Assembly (NCBI GenBank): GCA_964612555.1
Contig: CAZTBW010000002.1
Location: forward strand, 248,001-312,000
Direction of reading: 5' to 3'
DNA length: 64,000 nt
Origin: DAOLCO01 sp964612555
GTDB taxonomy: Bacteria; Bdellovibrionota_C; UBA2361; SZUA-149; DAOLCO01
This document shows positions 35,063-43,754 of this stretch, in pieces (within the stretch, counting starts at the first letter, position 1; the number at the start of each line of letters is the position of its first letter). The translations under genes were made by a program, and so were the position numbers. The notes under the pieces are model-generated. The model was not told the origin of the DNA, did not search any database, and saw nothing but the letters and a program-made list of their open reading frames with translations.

Positions 35063-35091
35063 CCTATTTGTACATAAAATGTACAAATAGG
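35063..35091. promoter_or_regulatory. Perfect 13-bp palindrome upstream of the DUF4143 ATPase gene
   Basis: CCTATTTGTACAT / ATGTACAAATAGG with a 3-nt AAA centre. No T-run follows, so an operator is more likely than a terminator. Confidence 0.55.
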
Positions 35092-35115
35092 TGTAAATAA
35101 CTGAAATTTTACGGT

Positions 35116-35280
35116 TTATTTTAACAATAATCCAGGAAAATTAATACACGTCATCCTCTCATGCTTTCTTTTATAGTCCTGATCATCTGAAGTTTCATAT
35201 CTCTCTTTTGCTTTATTGATAGTTAGAGCTTCACATCTAGAACCACTATCTGGAATTCTACCTCCATCCACAAAAATCAT
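35116..35280 (-). CDS. 54-aa open frame, possible gene remnant
   Basis: A 54-codon frame (MIFVDGGRIPDSGSR ... RMTCINFPGLLLK) with protein-like composition (charged, balanced, two Cys) in a region without other genes. Frame remains open nine codons upstream of the ATG to a TGA. It might be the end of a gene lost by rearrangement or a small gene. No family recognised and no clear ribosome site. Confidence 0.35.
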   Translation of the reverse strand: MIFVDGGRIPDSGSRCEALTINKAKERYETSDDQDYKRKHERMTCINFPGLLLK

Positions 35281-35493
35281 GCTTTTACACAATTTCTGAC
35301 CCAGAGATCAGATCAAACTATTTCAACTTAAAGTATAAACGGAAGTCTTACGTATAATTTTAACTAAGTGAAAATATTTTAATTATATTTTGAATTGAGA
35401 GTTTAGGGAGTCGCTGTTATTATGCAATAAGAGGCGATGTTTATGCTCATCCGTCGAATCTGTGAGGACAGGGGATTTAAAAGGAATTTTTAA

Positions 35494-36471
35494 TTGAGAG
35501 TTTGGAACGTAACGGTTACTATTCAAACAATGAGTAATGTAGAATATAAAATCGCGAAATTAGAGCTAAGAGGCTCACCGATAGAAGAAACAACGATTAA
35601 TAAAGATCGATATAATAATATCCTCAAATCAAAAGAATGTTTAATTGAATGCATCGCGATAGAAGAAAAATTCTGGTTCATTTTGCAAAGCTACAGAGAT
35701 TTTGAACTGCAGATACTATCTGAGACCGTCGATCAAGCTTTATTTGATCCCTACTTCAGAAAAAATAATGAACCACTCTATAAAATAACTCATAGACTTT
35801 TCAATCTACTCTCAGCAACGCGACTATATATTGATCATCTAGGTGTAAGTTTTAATAAAATCTACGAGATCGATTCTTCTGCTTGGAATGAAATAAATGA
35901 ACATCGAAAAAACCTCCACCACAACTCTCTCTCATATCAATTAATGGAAAAACTTAGAAATTTTCTACAACACAGATCAATTTCGATTGGTCTTTTGGTA
36001 GGAGGAAGTTGGGTCGAGGATAACAATATAAGATACAGACGACACTATATGGTACCTTATCTTGATCTCGAAACCTTGGACAGTCGAGATATTAAAGAAG
36101 GTCTTTCAAATAAATTATTCAATAAACTAAAGAATACTTACCCGAACGAAGAAAAGATATATCTTAAACAACATGCAGATGAATACATAGAATGCCTTCA
36201 TGACATACATATGAAATCAAGGGAAGTTCTATTCACTCAAAAAGAAAAAAGCGTCTCTATCTTAAAGACTGCGGCTGAAGAGCTTGAAAAATCAAATAAC
36301 TTTTCGACAACCTGGTTTAGCTTGACAGCAAAAAAAGAGGACAAGAAAGTGCCCTTTGAGACAAACAATATTTCATTAGACACTATTCAAAGACTTGATG
36401 AAATAACCAGCAGGATCTCCGACAAGTTATGGTTGCAAAATAGAACGGCAAGTACCGTAGTAACTAAGTAA
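35494..36471 (+). CDS. Unassigned protein with a HEPN-like RX4H motif
   Basis: 325 aa from a TTG with AAGGA 8 nt upstream; an ATG 12 codons later (35530) has no ribosome site. Mostly helical. The segment KLRNFLQHRS carries the RNxxxH (RX4H) motif of HEPN ribonucleases within a helical bundle (residues about 135-165, HRKNLHHNSLSYQLMEKLRNFLQH). HEPN RNases are frequent in toxin-antitoxin and abortive-infection systems, and the neighbours are defence genes. No nucleotidyltransferase partner is adjacent. Motif by eye; assignment is tentative. Confidence 0.6.
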   Translation: MRVWNVTVTIQTMSNVEYKIAKLELRGSPIEETTINKDRYNNILKSKECLIECIAIEEKFWFILQSYRDFELQILSETVDQALFDPYFRKNNEPLYKITHRLFNLLSATRLYIDHLGVSFNKIYEIDSSAWNEINEHRKNLHHNSLSYQLMEKLRNFLQHRSISIGLLVGGSWVEDNNIRYRRHYMVPYLDLETLDSRDIKEGLSNKLFNKLKNTYPNEEKIYLKQHADEYIECLHDIHMKSREVLFTQKEKSVSILKTAAEELEKSNNFSTTWFSLTAKKEDKKVPFETNNISLDTIQRLDEITSRISDKLWLQNRTASTVVTK

Positions 36472-36599
36472 AAACGATAAAAGAAAAAGAGCTCCCCTTT
36501 TTTTTCTTCAAGCGTATACCAGTATCCTGCTTTGAACCATTTAGATCATCTCTTTTATAGCCTTAGCAGCGGTTCAGATTATGGTGATTGGATATATGC

Positions 36600-36665
36600 T
36601 CAGAGGATAATTAAGGGGGGGTGCCAATATTCATGATATTAGATAAACCTATAAATAATCTTGGG
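36600..36665 (+). repeat. Decayed third copy of the 232-aa gene fragment
   Basis: GAGGATAATTAAGGGGG...GATAAACCTATAAAT resembles GAGGATAATTAGAGGGA...GATAAACCTGTAAAT at 33223-33275, with many differences and a longer spacer. It places a second fragment downstream of the RX4H gene. Confidence 0.45.
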
Positions 36666-36724
36666 AAATAAAGCTACTACGGTATATATTAAAAAATAAT
36701 AATATAATTGAAAAATCAAAACTT

Positions 36725-37807
36725 ATGCCCCCTAAAAAAAACCAACATTATGTACCCAAGTTTTACTTAAGAAATTTCTCTTATCAAAATAATAAAAAAG
36801 AAATTGGAATATACAACATCCAAAACTCAATTTTTTTTAATAAGGCGAAATTAAAAACACAAGGATCAAAAACTTACTACTATGGTAAAGATAAAATCAT
36901 TGAAAACTCTTTGGAAAGACTCGAAAATCTAATTGCAACTACTTTCTTTCATGTATGCAAAACCAATTCGCTGCCTATAGCAGAAAGTTACGAACATTTT
37001 TCTCTATTACTATTTATCGCGCAAATTCATCTTAGAAATCCTGTTACAATCGGTGGAGTGACAGCAGGGATAGTCGAGCTGAGAAAACAACTCCTCGAAG
37101 AATACCCTTCAATAGATATTGATAAATTCATTCCCACGATAAAACCAGATGAAGCAATTCAACTTTCAATAAGTCAATTAATACTAATAGCTTCAATTTT
37201 AAGCGATTTGGACTACAAACTTGTCATCAATAGATCACCTGTATCTTTTATAAGCTCCGACTTTCCAATAGTAAAATATAATCAGTTCATAGAAAAAAAT
37301 AAATTGGGATATATAAAAAGTGGATTTGCCTCACTAGGACTGCAAATATTTCTTCCGATTTCACCTGAATTACTTTTAACACTTTATGACCCTCAAATAT
37401 ATAAATTTGGTAACAAGAAAGATAAAATAATTGTTTTAAAAGAACAGCAAGATATAGACCAGTTAAATTTACTGCAATTACTAAACTGTTTGACTACGCT
37501 TTTTTTTGACGAGTCTATTTGTGAAACATATATAAAGTCACTTCACAAAAGGAGCACGAAATTCCAAAGAGCAAATATCGCTAAAGCGATGTCTCATTAT
37601 CTTTTTGAAGATGGAATCGATAAAAAAGATTTAAAAGAAAAAAATCTCTTAACACTTAATACCTCTGAATGCAAAATAAAACTTGATATCACTCAACTAA
37701 AAATACACTCAGGGTCAAAAAAACATAAAGAAAATATTGTAAAAAATAAAATACTTGCTCCTATTAGAAAGAAAGCTAAAAAAATTGATGCCCTTTTCAG
37801 AGGGTAG
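36725..37807 (+). CDS. DUF4238 domain protein
   Basis: 360 aa. It opens with PPKKNQHYVPKFYLRNFS, the signature of DUF4238 proteins (QHYVPxxYLxxF). FISSDFPIVKYN in the middle and FLPISPELLLTLYDP are also typical of that family. DUF4238 proteins are common in bacterial accessory regions and some are suspected defence components; biochemical activity is not established to my knowledge. The gene is notably A+T-rich compared with housekeeping genes here, as expected for acquired DNA. Confidence 0.85.
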   Translation: MPPKKNQHYVPKFYLRNFSYQNNKKEIGIYNIQNSIFFNKAKLKTQGSKTYYYGKDKIIENSLERLENLIATTFFHVCKTNSLPIAESYEHFSLLLFIAQIHLRNPVTIGGVTAGIVELRKQLLEEYPSIDIDKFIPTIKPDEAIQLSISQLILIASILSDLDYKLVINRSPVSFISSDFPIVKYNQFIEKNKLGYIKSGFASLGLQIFLPISPELLLTLYDPQIYKFGNKKDKIIVLKEQQDIDQLNLLQLLNCLTTLFFDESICETYIKSLHKRSTKFQRANIAKAMSHYLFEDGIDKKDLKEKNLLTLNTSECKIKLDITQLKIHSGSKKHKENIVKNKILAPIRKKAKKIDALFRG

Positions 37808-38071
37808 TTATATTCAGGTATTCAACATGTATCAGAGTATCCCGAAAACAAAATCTGACTTTCACTGCCCCAAGAGTTTAATCGAATTTTCGAAGAATTA
37901 AAAATAGCAGTTTTCTTCTTCTTTTAGGAAATAAACTGAGTAGTTGGAAGATTTCACAGATTTAAAACAGTTAAGTAGGCAGGGATAAATGAAATTTTAT
38001 ATATAAAAAGAGAACAAGAAGGGCTAAAACTCTTACTATTGATAATGTATTAATTCTGCTATCATATCATG
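37808..38071. other. Region upstream of the retron RNA
   Basis: About 260 bp, A+T-rich, no gene seen. It should hold the retron promoter; TTGATAATGTATTAATTCTGCTATCAT (from 38039) includes candidate boxes, but spacing is not convincing. Confidence 0.35.
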
Positions 38072-38214
38072 GACTTATGGATAGATTAGTCGTTGCGAAT
38101 CGCAACGTAAGATACAATACTGCACAAAGCAGCTCTTTTTAAGTAATTTGTTGTCCTATGTGGTTCTGCAAAGTTTTGGATAATTAAGCGGCGCAGGAAG
38201 AGTGTCCATAAGTC
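38072..38214 (+). ncRNA. Retron msr-msd RNA
   Basis: The a1 and a2 inverted repeats that define retron RNAs are GACTTATGGA (38072-38081) and TCCATAAGTC (38205-38214), ending 16 nt before the RT start. Just after a1 comes a stem CGTTGCG-AAT-CGCAACG (38091-38107), the first msr hairpin seen in Eco2-like retrons, then CTGC-acaaa-GCAG. The remainder (about 38130-38204, with CTCTT/AAGAG ends) is the likely msd. The branch guanosine is probably G38084 or G38089. Boundaries are predicted by eye. Confidence 0.82.
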
Positions 38215-38230
38215 TTTTAAAAGAAAATAT

Positions 38231-40006
38231 ATGATCTCATTTGATTTAAATCAGTGTTATAATCTCAGTGATGTAGCTGATATTTTGGCTGTTGAGCCTA
38301 AGAATCTTTCTTATATTCTTTATAAGCTCCCAGAAAATAAAAAATACCTATCTTATTCAATTCTAAAGAAAACGGGTGGACATAGAAGAATAGATGAACC
38401 TCAAAAAGGGTTGAAAATTCTACAAAAAAGATTGGCTATCATATTGAATGATTACTTGGAAAAAATAGAAAAAGACAGATTCCAAAAAACGAAGCCTTTA
38501 CATCCAAGAATATGTTCGCACGGATTTAGGAGAAAACTGATATTTCCAAAAAATGAAATTACTTTAGGTATATATTCTAATGCAGTGCTTCATAGAAACA
38601 AACGATTTGTATTTAATATTGATTTAGAGAACTTCTTCCCTTCTTTTAATTTTGGACGGGTCAGGGGCTATTTTATCAAGAACAAATATTTTAATTTAAA
38701 TGAAAAAGTTGCAAAAATTATTGCACAGATTGCTTGTTATAATAATTACCTTCCTCAAGGTAGTCCAAGTTCTCCGGTTATTAGCAATCTGATTTCTCAG
38801 TCCCTTGATGCAAGATTAGCTACTTTAGCTACTCGTAATGGTTGTGTTTATTCAAGATATGCTGATGACATAACATTCTCTACTAATAAAAAGAATTTTC
38901 CAGAGAATATTGCAAAACAAACCTTGATAGATGATGGTACATATCAATGGATACCAAGTGAATCTTTAGTCAAAAAAATACACACGTCTGGATTTAAGAT
39001 TAATGAAAAAAAAGTGTTTATGCAATATCGTCAGTCTCGTCAACTTGTGACGGGATTAGTGGTGAATGAAAAAATTAATGTGCGAAAAGAATATTATAGA
39101 GATGCTCGATCTATGTGTAACTCTCTATTTCATAAAGGCTGCTATCATATTCAAAATATAAAATATGGAAATGATAGTCTAAAAAAATTGGATGGGATTT
39201 TAAATCATATTTGCTCTACTAATACCTATAGTAAAAATAGAAAACTAAAATATAAGAAAAATGAGAAAGAGTTTACATCTAAGCAGAAGCTTTACTCGAA
39301 ATTCTTATTCTATAAATATTTTATTGGCAATCTCTGTTCTACAATAGTGTGCGAAGGCATAACAGATTACACCTACCTGCGATGTGCTGAAAGTCAATTT
39401 AAGCAGGAAAATATCAACAATAATTTAGCACGATATTATCTGAAATATTCAAATAAAAATATCACGCTTCAAATTATAGATAGTTCTGGATTTAAAAGTT
39501 TAAAGACTTTCATTTCCACTTTTTCAAAAAAGTCTTTTTTTTCAACTCTTCCAAGCAGAAATCCAGTTATTGTACTTATCGATAATGGCGCAGTTGAAGC
39601 AAAAGAACTTTTTGCAGTGTTAAGAAACATAAAAGAGAATAGTACTATTGAAGGATTAGTTTCTCCTCATTCAGAGAGAAGAGAATATGATCGCAAAATC
39701 AATTTTTGGTATTATGTCACTAAAAATCTCTATGTGGCTTTGACACCTTTAAAAGAGAATTCTGAAAAATCAGAGATAGAAGATTTTTTTGAGGAAGATT
39801 TTCTACGTAATATGTTAGGAGGCAAAGTGTTAAAATCTGGATATGATAAAGATTTTTGTAAAACCAGACACTACGCTAAGAATGATTTAGCTGAATATAT
39901 AAAGAAAAACAAAAAAGGGATCAATTTTTCAAAATTTGCTGATATTTTTGAGGTCTTTAACGAGATAGAAAACGATTACAAACATAAAATCGCTTCATTG
40001 CTATAA
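38231..40006 (+). CDS. Retron reverse transcriptase fused to TOPRIM domain (Eco2/Ec67-like)
   Basis: 591 aa. RT fold with the retron-specific NAxxH (NAVLH, 117-121), active-site block FNIDLENFFPS (128-138), PQGSPSSPVISN (175-186), catalytic YADD (210-213) and VTG (273-275). From about 370 a TOPRIM-like nuclease domain starts with CEGITD (374-379, catalytic Glu); the second acidic strand is VLIDNGA (Asp451), lacking the usual second Asp of DxD. RT-TOPRIM fusions are known as the Retron-Eco2 type, where msDNA keeps the nuclease off until phage infection. The msr-msd RNA lies directly upstream. Confidence 0.9.
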   Translation: MISFDLNQCYNLSDVADILAVEPKNLSYILYKLPENKKYLSYSILKKTGGHRRIDEPQKGLKILQKRLAIILNDYLEKIEKDRFQKTKPLHPRICSHGFRRKLIFPKNEITLGIYSNAVLHRNKRFVFNIDLENFFPSFNFGRVRGYFIKNKYFNLNEKVAKIIAQIACYNNYLPQGSPSSPVISNLISQSLDARLATLATRNGCVYSRYADDITFSTNKKNFPENIAKQTLIDDGTYQWIPSESLVKKIHTSGFKINEKKVFMQYRQSRQLVTGLVVNEKINVRKEYYRDARSMCNSLFHKGCYHIQNIKYGNDSLKKLDGILNHICSTNTYSKNRKLKYKKNEKEFTSKQKLYSKFLFYKYFIGNLCSTIVCEGITDYTYLRCAESQFKQENINNNLARYYLKYSNKNITLQIIDSSGFKSLKTFISTFSKKSFFSTLPSRNPVIVLIDNGAVEAKELFAVLRNIKENSTIEGLVSPHSERREYDRKINFWYYVTKNLYVALTPLKENSEKSEIEDFFEEDFLRNMLGGKVLKSGYDKDFCKTRHYAKNDLAEYIKKNKKGINFSKFADIFEVFNEIENDYKHKIASLL

Positions 40007-40219
40007 TTTGATAGCCGAATAAAACTTCAACACGGAACATACGCAGATATAATCTAAAAGGCACACTTTCTTATCTGCACATGATTTAAAAAAATTAAAA
40101 GAACAACGCTACAAACATGACATTCAAATTTCTCTTTCTTAAGAACCTTAATTTGATTGTGCATATTTAGAAAACCCAAAAAGTTCATATTGAAATCAAA
40201 ATAAATAGTGCAAAAATAC

Positions 40220-40930
40220 CTACTCAAACAGATAAAACTCTTCATTCTCTCTACCTTTAAAAGAAGGATTCAAAGTATCTTCAAAATAATCTTTGACCGT
40301 CATTTTTTTATCTTCACTCCATTTTGAAAAAAACTTGGGAGAAATAACAAAGTTTTCACAATTTTCAATGATCATTTTTGAAATTAAATACTTTTGATAG
40401 TAAGAATCCTTAGCTGCAAGGATTGGTGATAGATAAGCTTTTACATAAGCATAGTCAACTTTGAGACATGATGCGATAAACGCACATTTATCAGCCCCCA
40501 TTGGGATTAAGTTAAAAGCTATTCGTGGGGTTTCATTTTTTTTATTTCTATATTCATCAAGTGAAAAAAGAGTTGAAGCAGCAATTGTATTATAAGCAAC
40601 GGATAATGATATTATTACATGGTCTAATTCGCTATATTTTCTTTGAGTAAAGAAATCTTCATATTCTAAACGATACAAGAAAGTTTCATATGCATTCATT
40701 ATACAAGCTGTTGCATATAGACCTTCGGGAGTTTCGACATCACCTCTGATTTTGCCCGCATTAATTTTTGAGACATATGCAGTTTGTAATTTAGATGCTG
40801 TTTGGCTAACTTTATACTGCTCGGTAATTACAGACCTATACGCATATAAAAATAATTGTTCATGGTCTGATATGTCTAACACAGCATCATCGATTTTCTT
40901 AAAAAATTCACTGTCATGAAAAGCGCACAA
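40220..40930 (-). CDS. C-terminal part of a frameshifted protein, possible Zn-binding defence protein
   Basis: 236 codons from a TTG (CAFHDSEFFKKIDD...), helical, no known family. The coding frame clearly continues upstream to 41150, so the TTG is probably not the true start. The junction residues GLCAFHD, with upstream CLALPNC and AHSIQ, suggest a Cys/His metal site. In the intact form the product would be about 316 aa. It sits between the retron and the DUF6602 gene on the opposite strand to the retron, in A+T-rich DNA. Confidence 0.6.
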   Translation of the reverse strand: MCAFHDSEFFKKIDDAVLDISDHEQLFLYAYRSVITEQYKVSQTASKLQTAYVSKINAGKIRGDVETPEGLYATACIMNAYETFLYRLEYEDFFTQRKYSELDHVIISLSVAYNTIAASTLFSLDEYRNKKNETPRIAFNLIPMGADKCAFIASCLKVDYAYVKAYLSPILAAKDSYYQKYLISKMIIENCENFVISPKFFSKWSEDKKMTVKDYFEDTLNPSFKGRENEEFYLFE

Positions 40931-41171
40931 TCCTTTAAAAGTAGATGCCTTATTTCTACCAATGCGACTGTATTCTATAGAAGGACCAGACGCAGATTGA
41001 TTCGCTTTGATAATGACAAGGTGGCCTTCTACTTCTAAAAGATCGAGTACTCTACTATTCTGAATTGAATGTGCATAAATAGCTTTCTTCTCGCAGTTTG
41101 GAAGTGCTAAACATTTGCTATATTCAAAATTATGAATATCAAATAGAAGTTTTTTTTTCCTGATTATCCAT
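40931..41171 (-). pseudogene. N-terminal part of the same gene, separated by a nine-base homopolymer
   Basis: An ATG at 41171 (GGGAGGG 12 nt upstream) starts MDNQEKK and meets nine T on the plus strand (nine A in the sense; 41150-41158). With eight A the frame joins LLFDIHNFEYSKCLALPNCEKKAIYAHS... and runs into the 236-codon frame. With nine it stops after three more codons. A sequencing error, a phase-variable tract or RNA polymerase slippage could each explain it. Confidence 0.6.
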
Positions 41172-41213
41172 AGATCAATTCGACCCTCCCGTTTTATATC
41201 ACACTAATTATAA

Positions 41214-41486
41214 ACTCTCGATCTTCTTGCCAAATCTCATAGGAATTCCACAAAAAAGGGCAAGGCTGAAACTGTAAATCTGGAATTTTTTTCTATCTTC
41301 AGGAGCGATACCGACCGCATTACTAATAGTAGTATTAATAACTCAACTGAACCTTCAATGCTCATTGGCTTTCCTTTGGTGTATGTTTTTAACTGGTATG
41401 GGATTATTCTGTCATATTATGCATGGCTTATGATTTTTCCAACCTCAGGTCGTTTAAGCAATAATACAGCAGAAAACAAAGATTAA
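41214..41486 (+). other. 90-codon open stretch without a start, possible gene fragment
   Basis: Frame from TAA (41211) to TAA (41484) is open for 90 codons; the only ATG is well inside it (MLIGFPLVYVFNWYG..., about 42 aa with one hydrophobic helix). Could be a 5'-truncated gene or chance. The rest of 41172-41549 shows nothing else. Confidence 0.25.
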
Positions 41487-41549
41487 GTAAGCAACATTAG
41501 AGTCCGAATGTTATGCAATGTAGTTTTGGTAACATTAACAACATTTCTT

Positions 41550-42251
41550 TTAAACAATGTAATTCCTCAAACTCGGATGTGCTCGCGATTGAGTCACTCG
41601 ATTGCTTGTATCAAGAATACCTGCAAGAAATTGTATCACTTCTGCATAGTCATCACTAGATGACACAGAATTCCATTGATTTCCAGAAAAAAACCAATAG
41701 CCTTGTCCGACAACACATATTGAACGAATTGGTGGAGAAGATGTCAGCTGGACAGAATTTAAAATCTTTTGATATCTTTCAATTTCTGATTGCCTTCTGC
41801 CGCTTAGGTTTGTATCAAAAGCAAACAAACACGGAATAACGTGTTCTGGTGATTGAATTCCAGGACGATGTTTTATACTTTCAAGGGCAAGAGACTTTTT
41901 ATGTGTTTGTTTCAGCTCCTGATATGTAAGTTTACTCTTTACCTCTATTGCATAGAGAGCTGCTTCAATTGGAAAAATTCCATTTACGCCATCCGTTAAC
42001 AGAGAAGGAACTATATCCTTATTAAAAATCACTATGTCTTGCTCTGTAGACATCTCATTATTATAAGAGGATATAATTTGACCATGTCCAATTCCCAAAC
42101 ATGGTGGAAGCAACGGCTGCAACAATTCTCGTACCACGACTTCACGTAATAAACCCTTTAGTCCACAATGTGAAAGACCGGATACAGCCTTTGCTTCTGC
42201 AATTGCTCCTTCCACACGTGCGATTAGAAGGTTCTTAAAAATAGTATTCAT
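41550..42251 (-). CDS. DUF6602-like protein, probable PD-(D/E)xK-type nuclease fold
   Basis: 233 aa. An N-terminal helical part precedes a nuclease-like core: LPPCLGIGHGQIISS, then QDIVIFN (Asp72) and ALYAIEVKSKLT (Glu103, Lys105). The D...ExK spacing is that of PD-(D/E)xK enzymes, and the overall pattern is that of DUF6602. Such proteins are found in defence islands. It is 56 nt upstream, on the same strand, of the broken hsdM... reading order on the minus strand is hsdM remnant, then this gene. Catalysis is inferred. Confidence 0.75.
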   Translation of the reverse strand: MNTIFKNLLIARVEGAIAEAKAVSGLSHCGLKGLLREVVVRELLQPLLPPCLGIGHGQIISSYNNEMSTEQDIVIFNKDIVPSLLTDGVNGIFPIEAALYAIEVKSKLTYQELKQTHKKSLALESIKHRPGIQSPEHVIPCLFAFDTNLSGRRQSEIERYQKILNSVQLTSSPPIRSICVVGQGYWFFSGNQWNSVSSSDDYAEVIQFLAGILDTSNRVTQSRAHPSLRNYIV

Positions 42252-42307
42252 CTAATTGTAGGCATTAGAGTAAGATAACCAAAATTATATTAACAGAAGA
42301 TTGTCAT

Positions 42308-42631
42308 TCAAAGAGAATGACAGCTACACACAGTTTGCTTTGCATGCTCCTGAATGTAACTCCAACGGGATGTCTCGGGAAGATAGAAGACGTTTTTCAT
42401 GGTATAGAACTCTACCATGTTAGTGTACTTCTCCTTACCTTCAGAAATCAGTTCTCTTTTTCTTTCTTCAAACTTGTCTGAAATGAATTTCAAAAAGATC
42501 AGACTGAGCACTACGTGTTTGTATTCTGAAGATTCGACACTGCCCCTGAGTCTGTTTGCAGAATCCCAGAGCGATTCTTCAAAGCCTTTGGTTTCTTTTG
42601 GTGTTTCTCTTTTCTTCTTTTCCTTTGACAT
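42308..42631 (-). pseudogene. hsdM: Truncated type I restriction-modification methyltransferase subunit (hsdM remnant)
   Basis: 107 codons. GFEESLWDSANRLRGSVESSEYKHVVLSLIFLKFISDKFEERK is the HsdM N-terminal helical domain, and VFYLPETSRWSYIQEHAKQ continues the family pattern, but the frame ends in VCSCHSL and the SAM-binding domain (NPPF/Y) is missing. A full HsdM has about 500 aa. No hsdS or hsdR is nearby. The gene was cut by a rearrangement that brought in the DUF6602 gene or deleted the RM locus. Confidence 0.85.
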
Positions 42632-42705
42632 CTCTACCTGCTTCTTAATGTTTATTATGAGTTTCTTACTCGGCTATTTTCTATTTCGCTTCACTGTCTT
42701 GTCAG

Positions 42706-42756
42706 AAAGTATAATATGGATTTTTATATTATACTTTTACCCTTAAAAGTATAATA
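42706..42756. promoter_or_regulatory. AAAGTATAATAT inverted and direct repeats upstream of hsdM remnant
   Basis: AAAGTATAATAT (42706-42717) and ATATTATACTTT (42726-42737) are perfect inverted arms. AAAAGTATAATA (42745-42756) repeats the unit. Likely an operator and -10 cluster of the lost RM operon. Confidence 0.5.
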
Positions 42757-42804
42757 AAGACGAGAAAAGCACATAAATATATAGAGGATTTATGCTTACT
42801 GCTT

Positions 42805-43746
42805 TTACGCAGGGTGGAGGGTGGAGTTGTAGATGGTTTCGGGTTCGCCTTTTGGTCTGGTTTTGAAGCGGCGGTGGATCCAGAACCATTGTTCGGGGTG
42901 TCTTTGGATTATTGATTCCAGGTGTTGGTGGGCTTCTTTTATGGTTTCGTAGATTATTTCTTCCTGGGAGCCTTCTCGATCATTTGGTTTTTTTATTGGG
43001 TATGCATATAGCTTGTAATGAGATGGCTTTGTTTCAATCATCGCGGTTAGGACTATGGGGCAGTTGGTGCGGATTGATGCAATGGCTGTTGACTTTGTAG
43101 TCGCAGCAAGGGTGCCAAAAAAAGGAACATAAGCCGCATGGTTGGGCTTTACGTTTTGATCAAAAAGAATTGCAACATTCTCACCCTTTTTTAATTGAGA
43201 GATGATACTGTTGTATCCACCTTTTCTGCTAAATACTGTGTTTCCGTGTACGGAACGCATTTTATTCCACCAGGCATCTACCATGGGGAGCCCAAAGCCT
43301 CTTGCAAGAATGGATACAGGTTTATCGTAGATAGACCAATATAGTGCCAATAGTTCAAAAGAACCAAGGTGAGGAGTTAAAATCAACATCCCGACATCTC
43401 GCTCCTTTCGGCTTTCAATTATGGCTTCCAGTGCATCTGATACGTCCAGTGTTTTTTCCACCGTTTCCTTATCAAGCTTATTTCCCCTGGTAAGCCCTAT
43501 CAGATTTCTTGCCATTACCATATAATTCTCTTTTAAAAGTTTTGCCTTTTCCCGGGAGGTCATGCCCGGAAGCACTATATCCATATTTCTAAACGCCACA
43601 TAGCGGTGGCGCGGCATGAAAATGAGAAAAGATCGTACCAGGTAATATGCAAATACTTCAGCAGCTTTTGCGGGAAGCAGCCCAAGAACAAGAAAAATAA
43701 ATTTCAGTAAAAGTAAACAAAAAACATCTGCGATCTTTTTTATCAT
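42805..43746 (-). CDS. Lipid A biosynthesis acyltransferase (LpxL/HtrB family)
   Basis: 313 aa. One N-terminal membrane helix (about 10-25). The HX4E catalytic motif is HLGSFE (His126, Glu131); GVFILFDQN-like segment GENVAILFDQNVKPNHAAYVPFFG and QWFWIHRRFKTRP near the C-terminus are hallmarks of the LpxL/HtrB family. It adds a secondary acyl chain to Kdo-lipid A at the inner membrane. Its presence is the clearest sign of an LPS outer membrane. Downstream of the HPt gene by 8 nt, so likely one transcript. LpxL versus LpxM is not resolved. Confidence 0.9.
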   Translation of the reverse strand: MIKKIADVFCLLLLKFIFLVLGLLPAKAAEVFAYYLVRSFLIFMPRHRYVAFRNMDIVLPGMTSREKAKLLKENYMVMARNLIGLTRGNKLDKETVEKTLDVSDALEAIIESRKERDVGMLILTPHLGSFELLALYWSIYDKPVSILARGFGLPMVDAWWNKMRSVHGNTVFSRKGGYNSIISQLKKGENVAILFDQNVKPNHAAYVPFFGTLAATTKSTAIASIRTNCPIVLTAMIETKPSHYKLYAYPIKKPNDREGSQEEIIYETIKEAHQHLESIIQRHPEQWFWIHRRFKTRPKGEPETIYNSTLHPA

Positions 43747-43754
43747 CTTGGGAA

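Larger units (their letters stand above)
35013..35493. other. Intergenic region between the DUF4143 ATPase and the RX4H protein
   Basis: 481 bp with the palindrome at 35063-35091 and the 54-codon frame at 35116-35280. The remaining 210 bp is A+T-rich and presumably holds the promoter of the next plus-strand gene. Confidence 0.5.
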
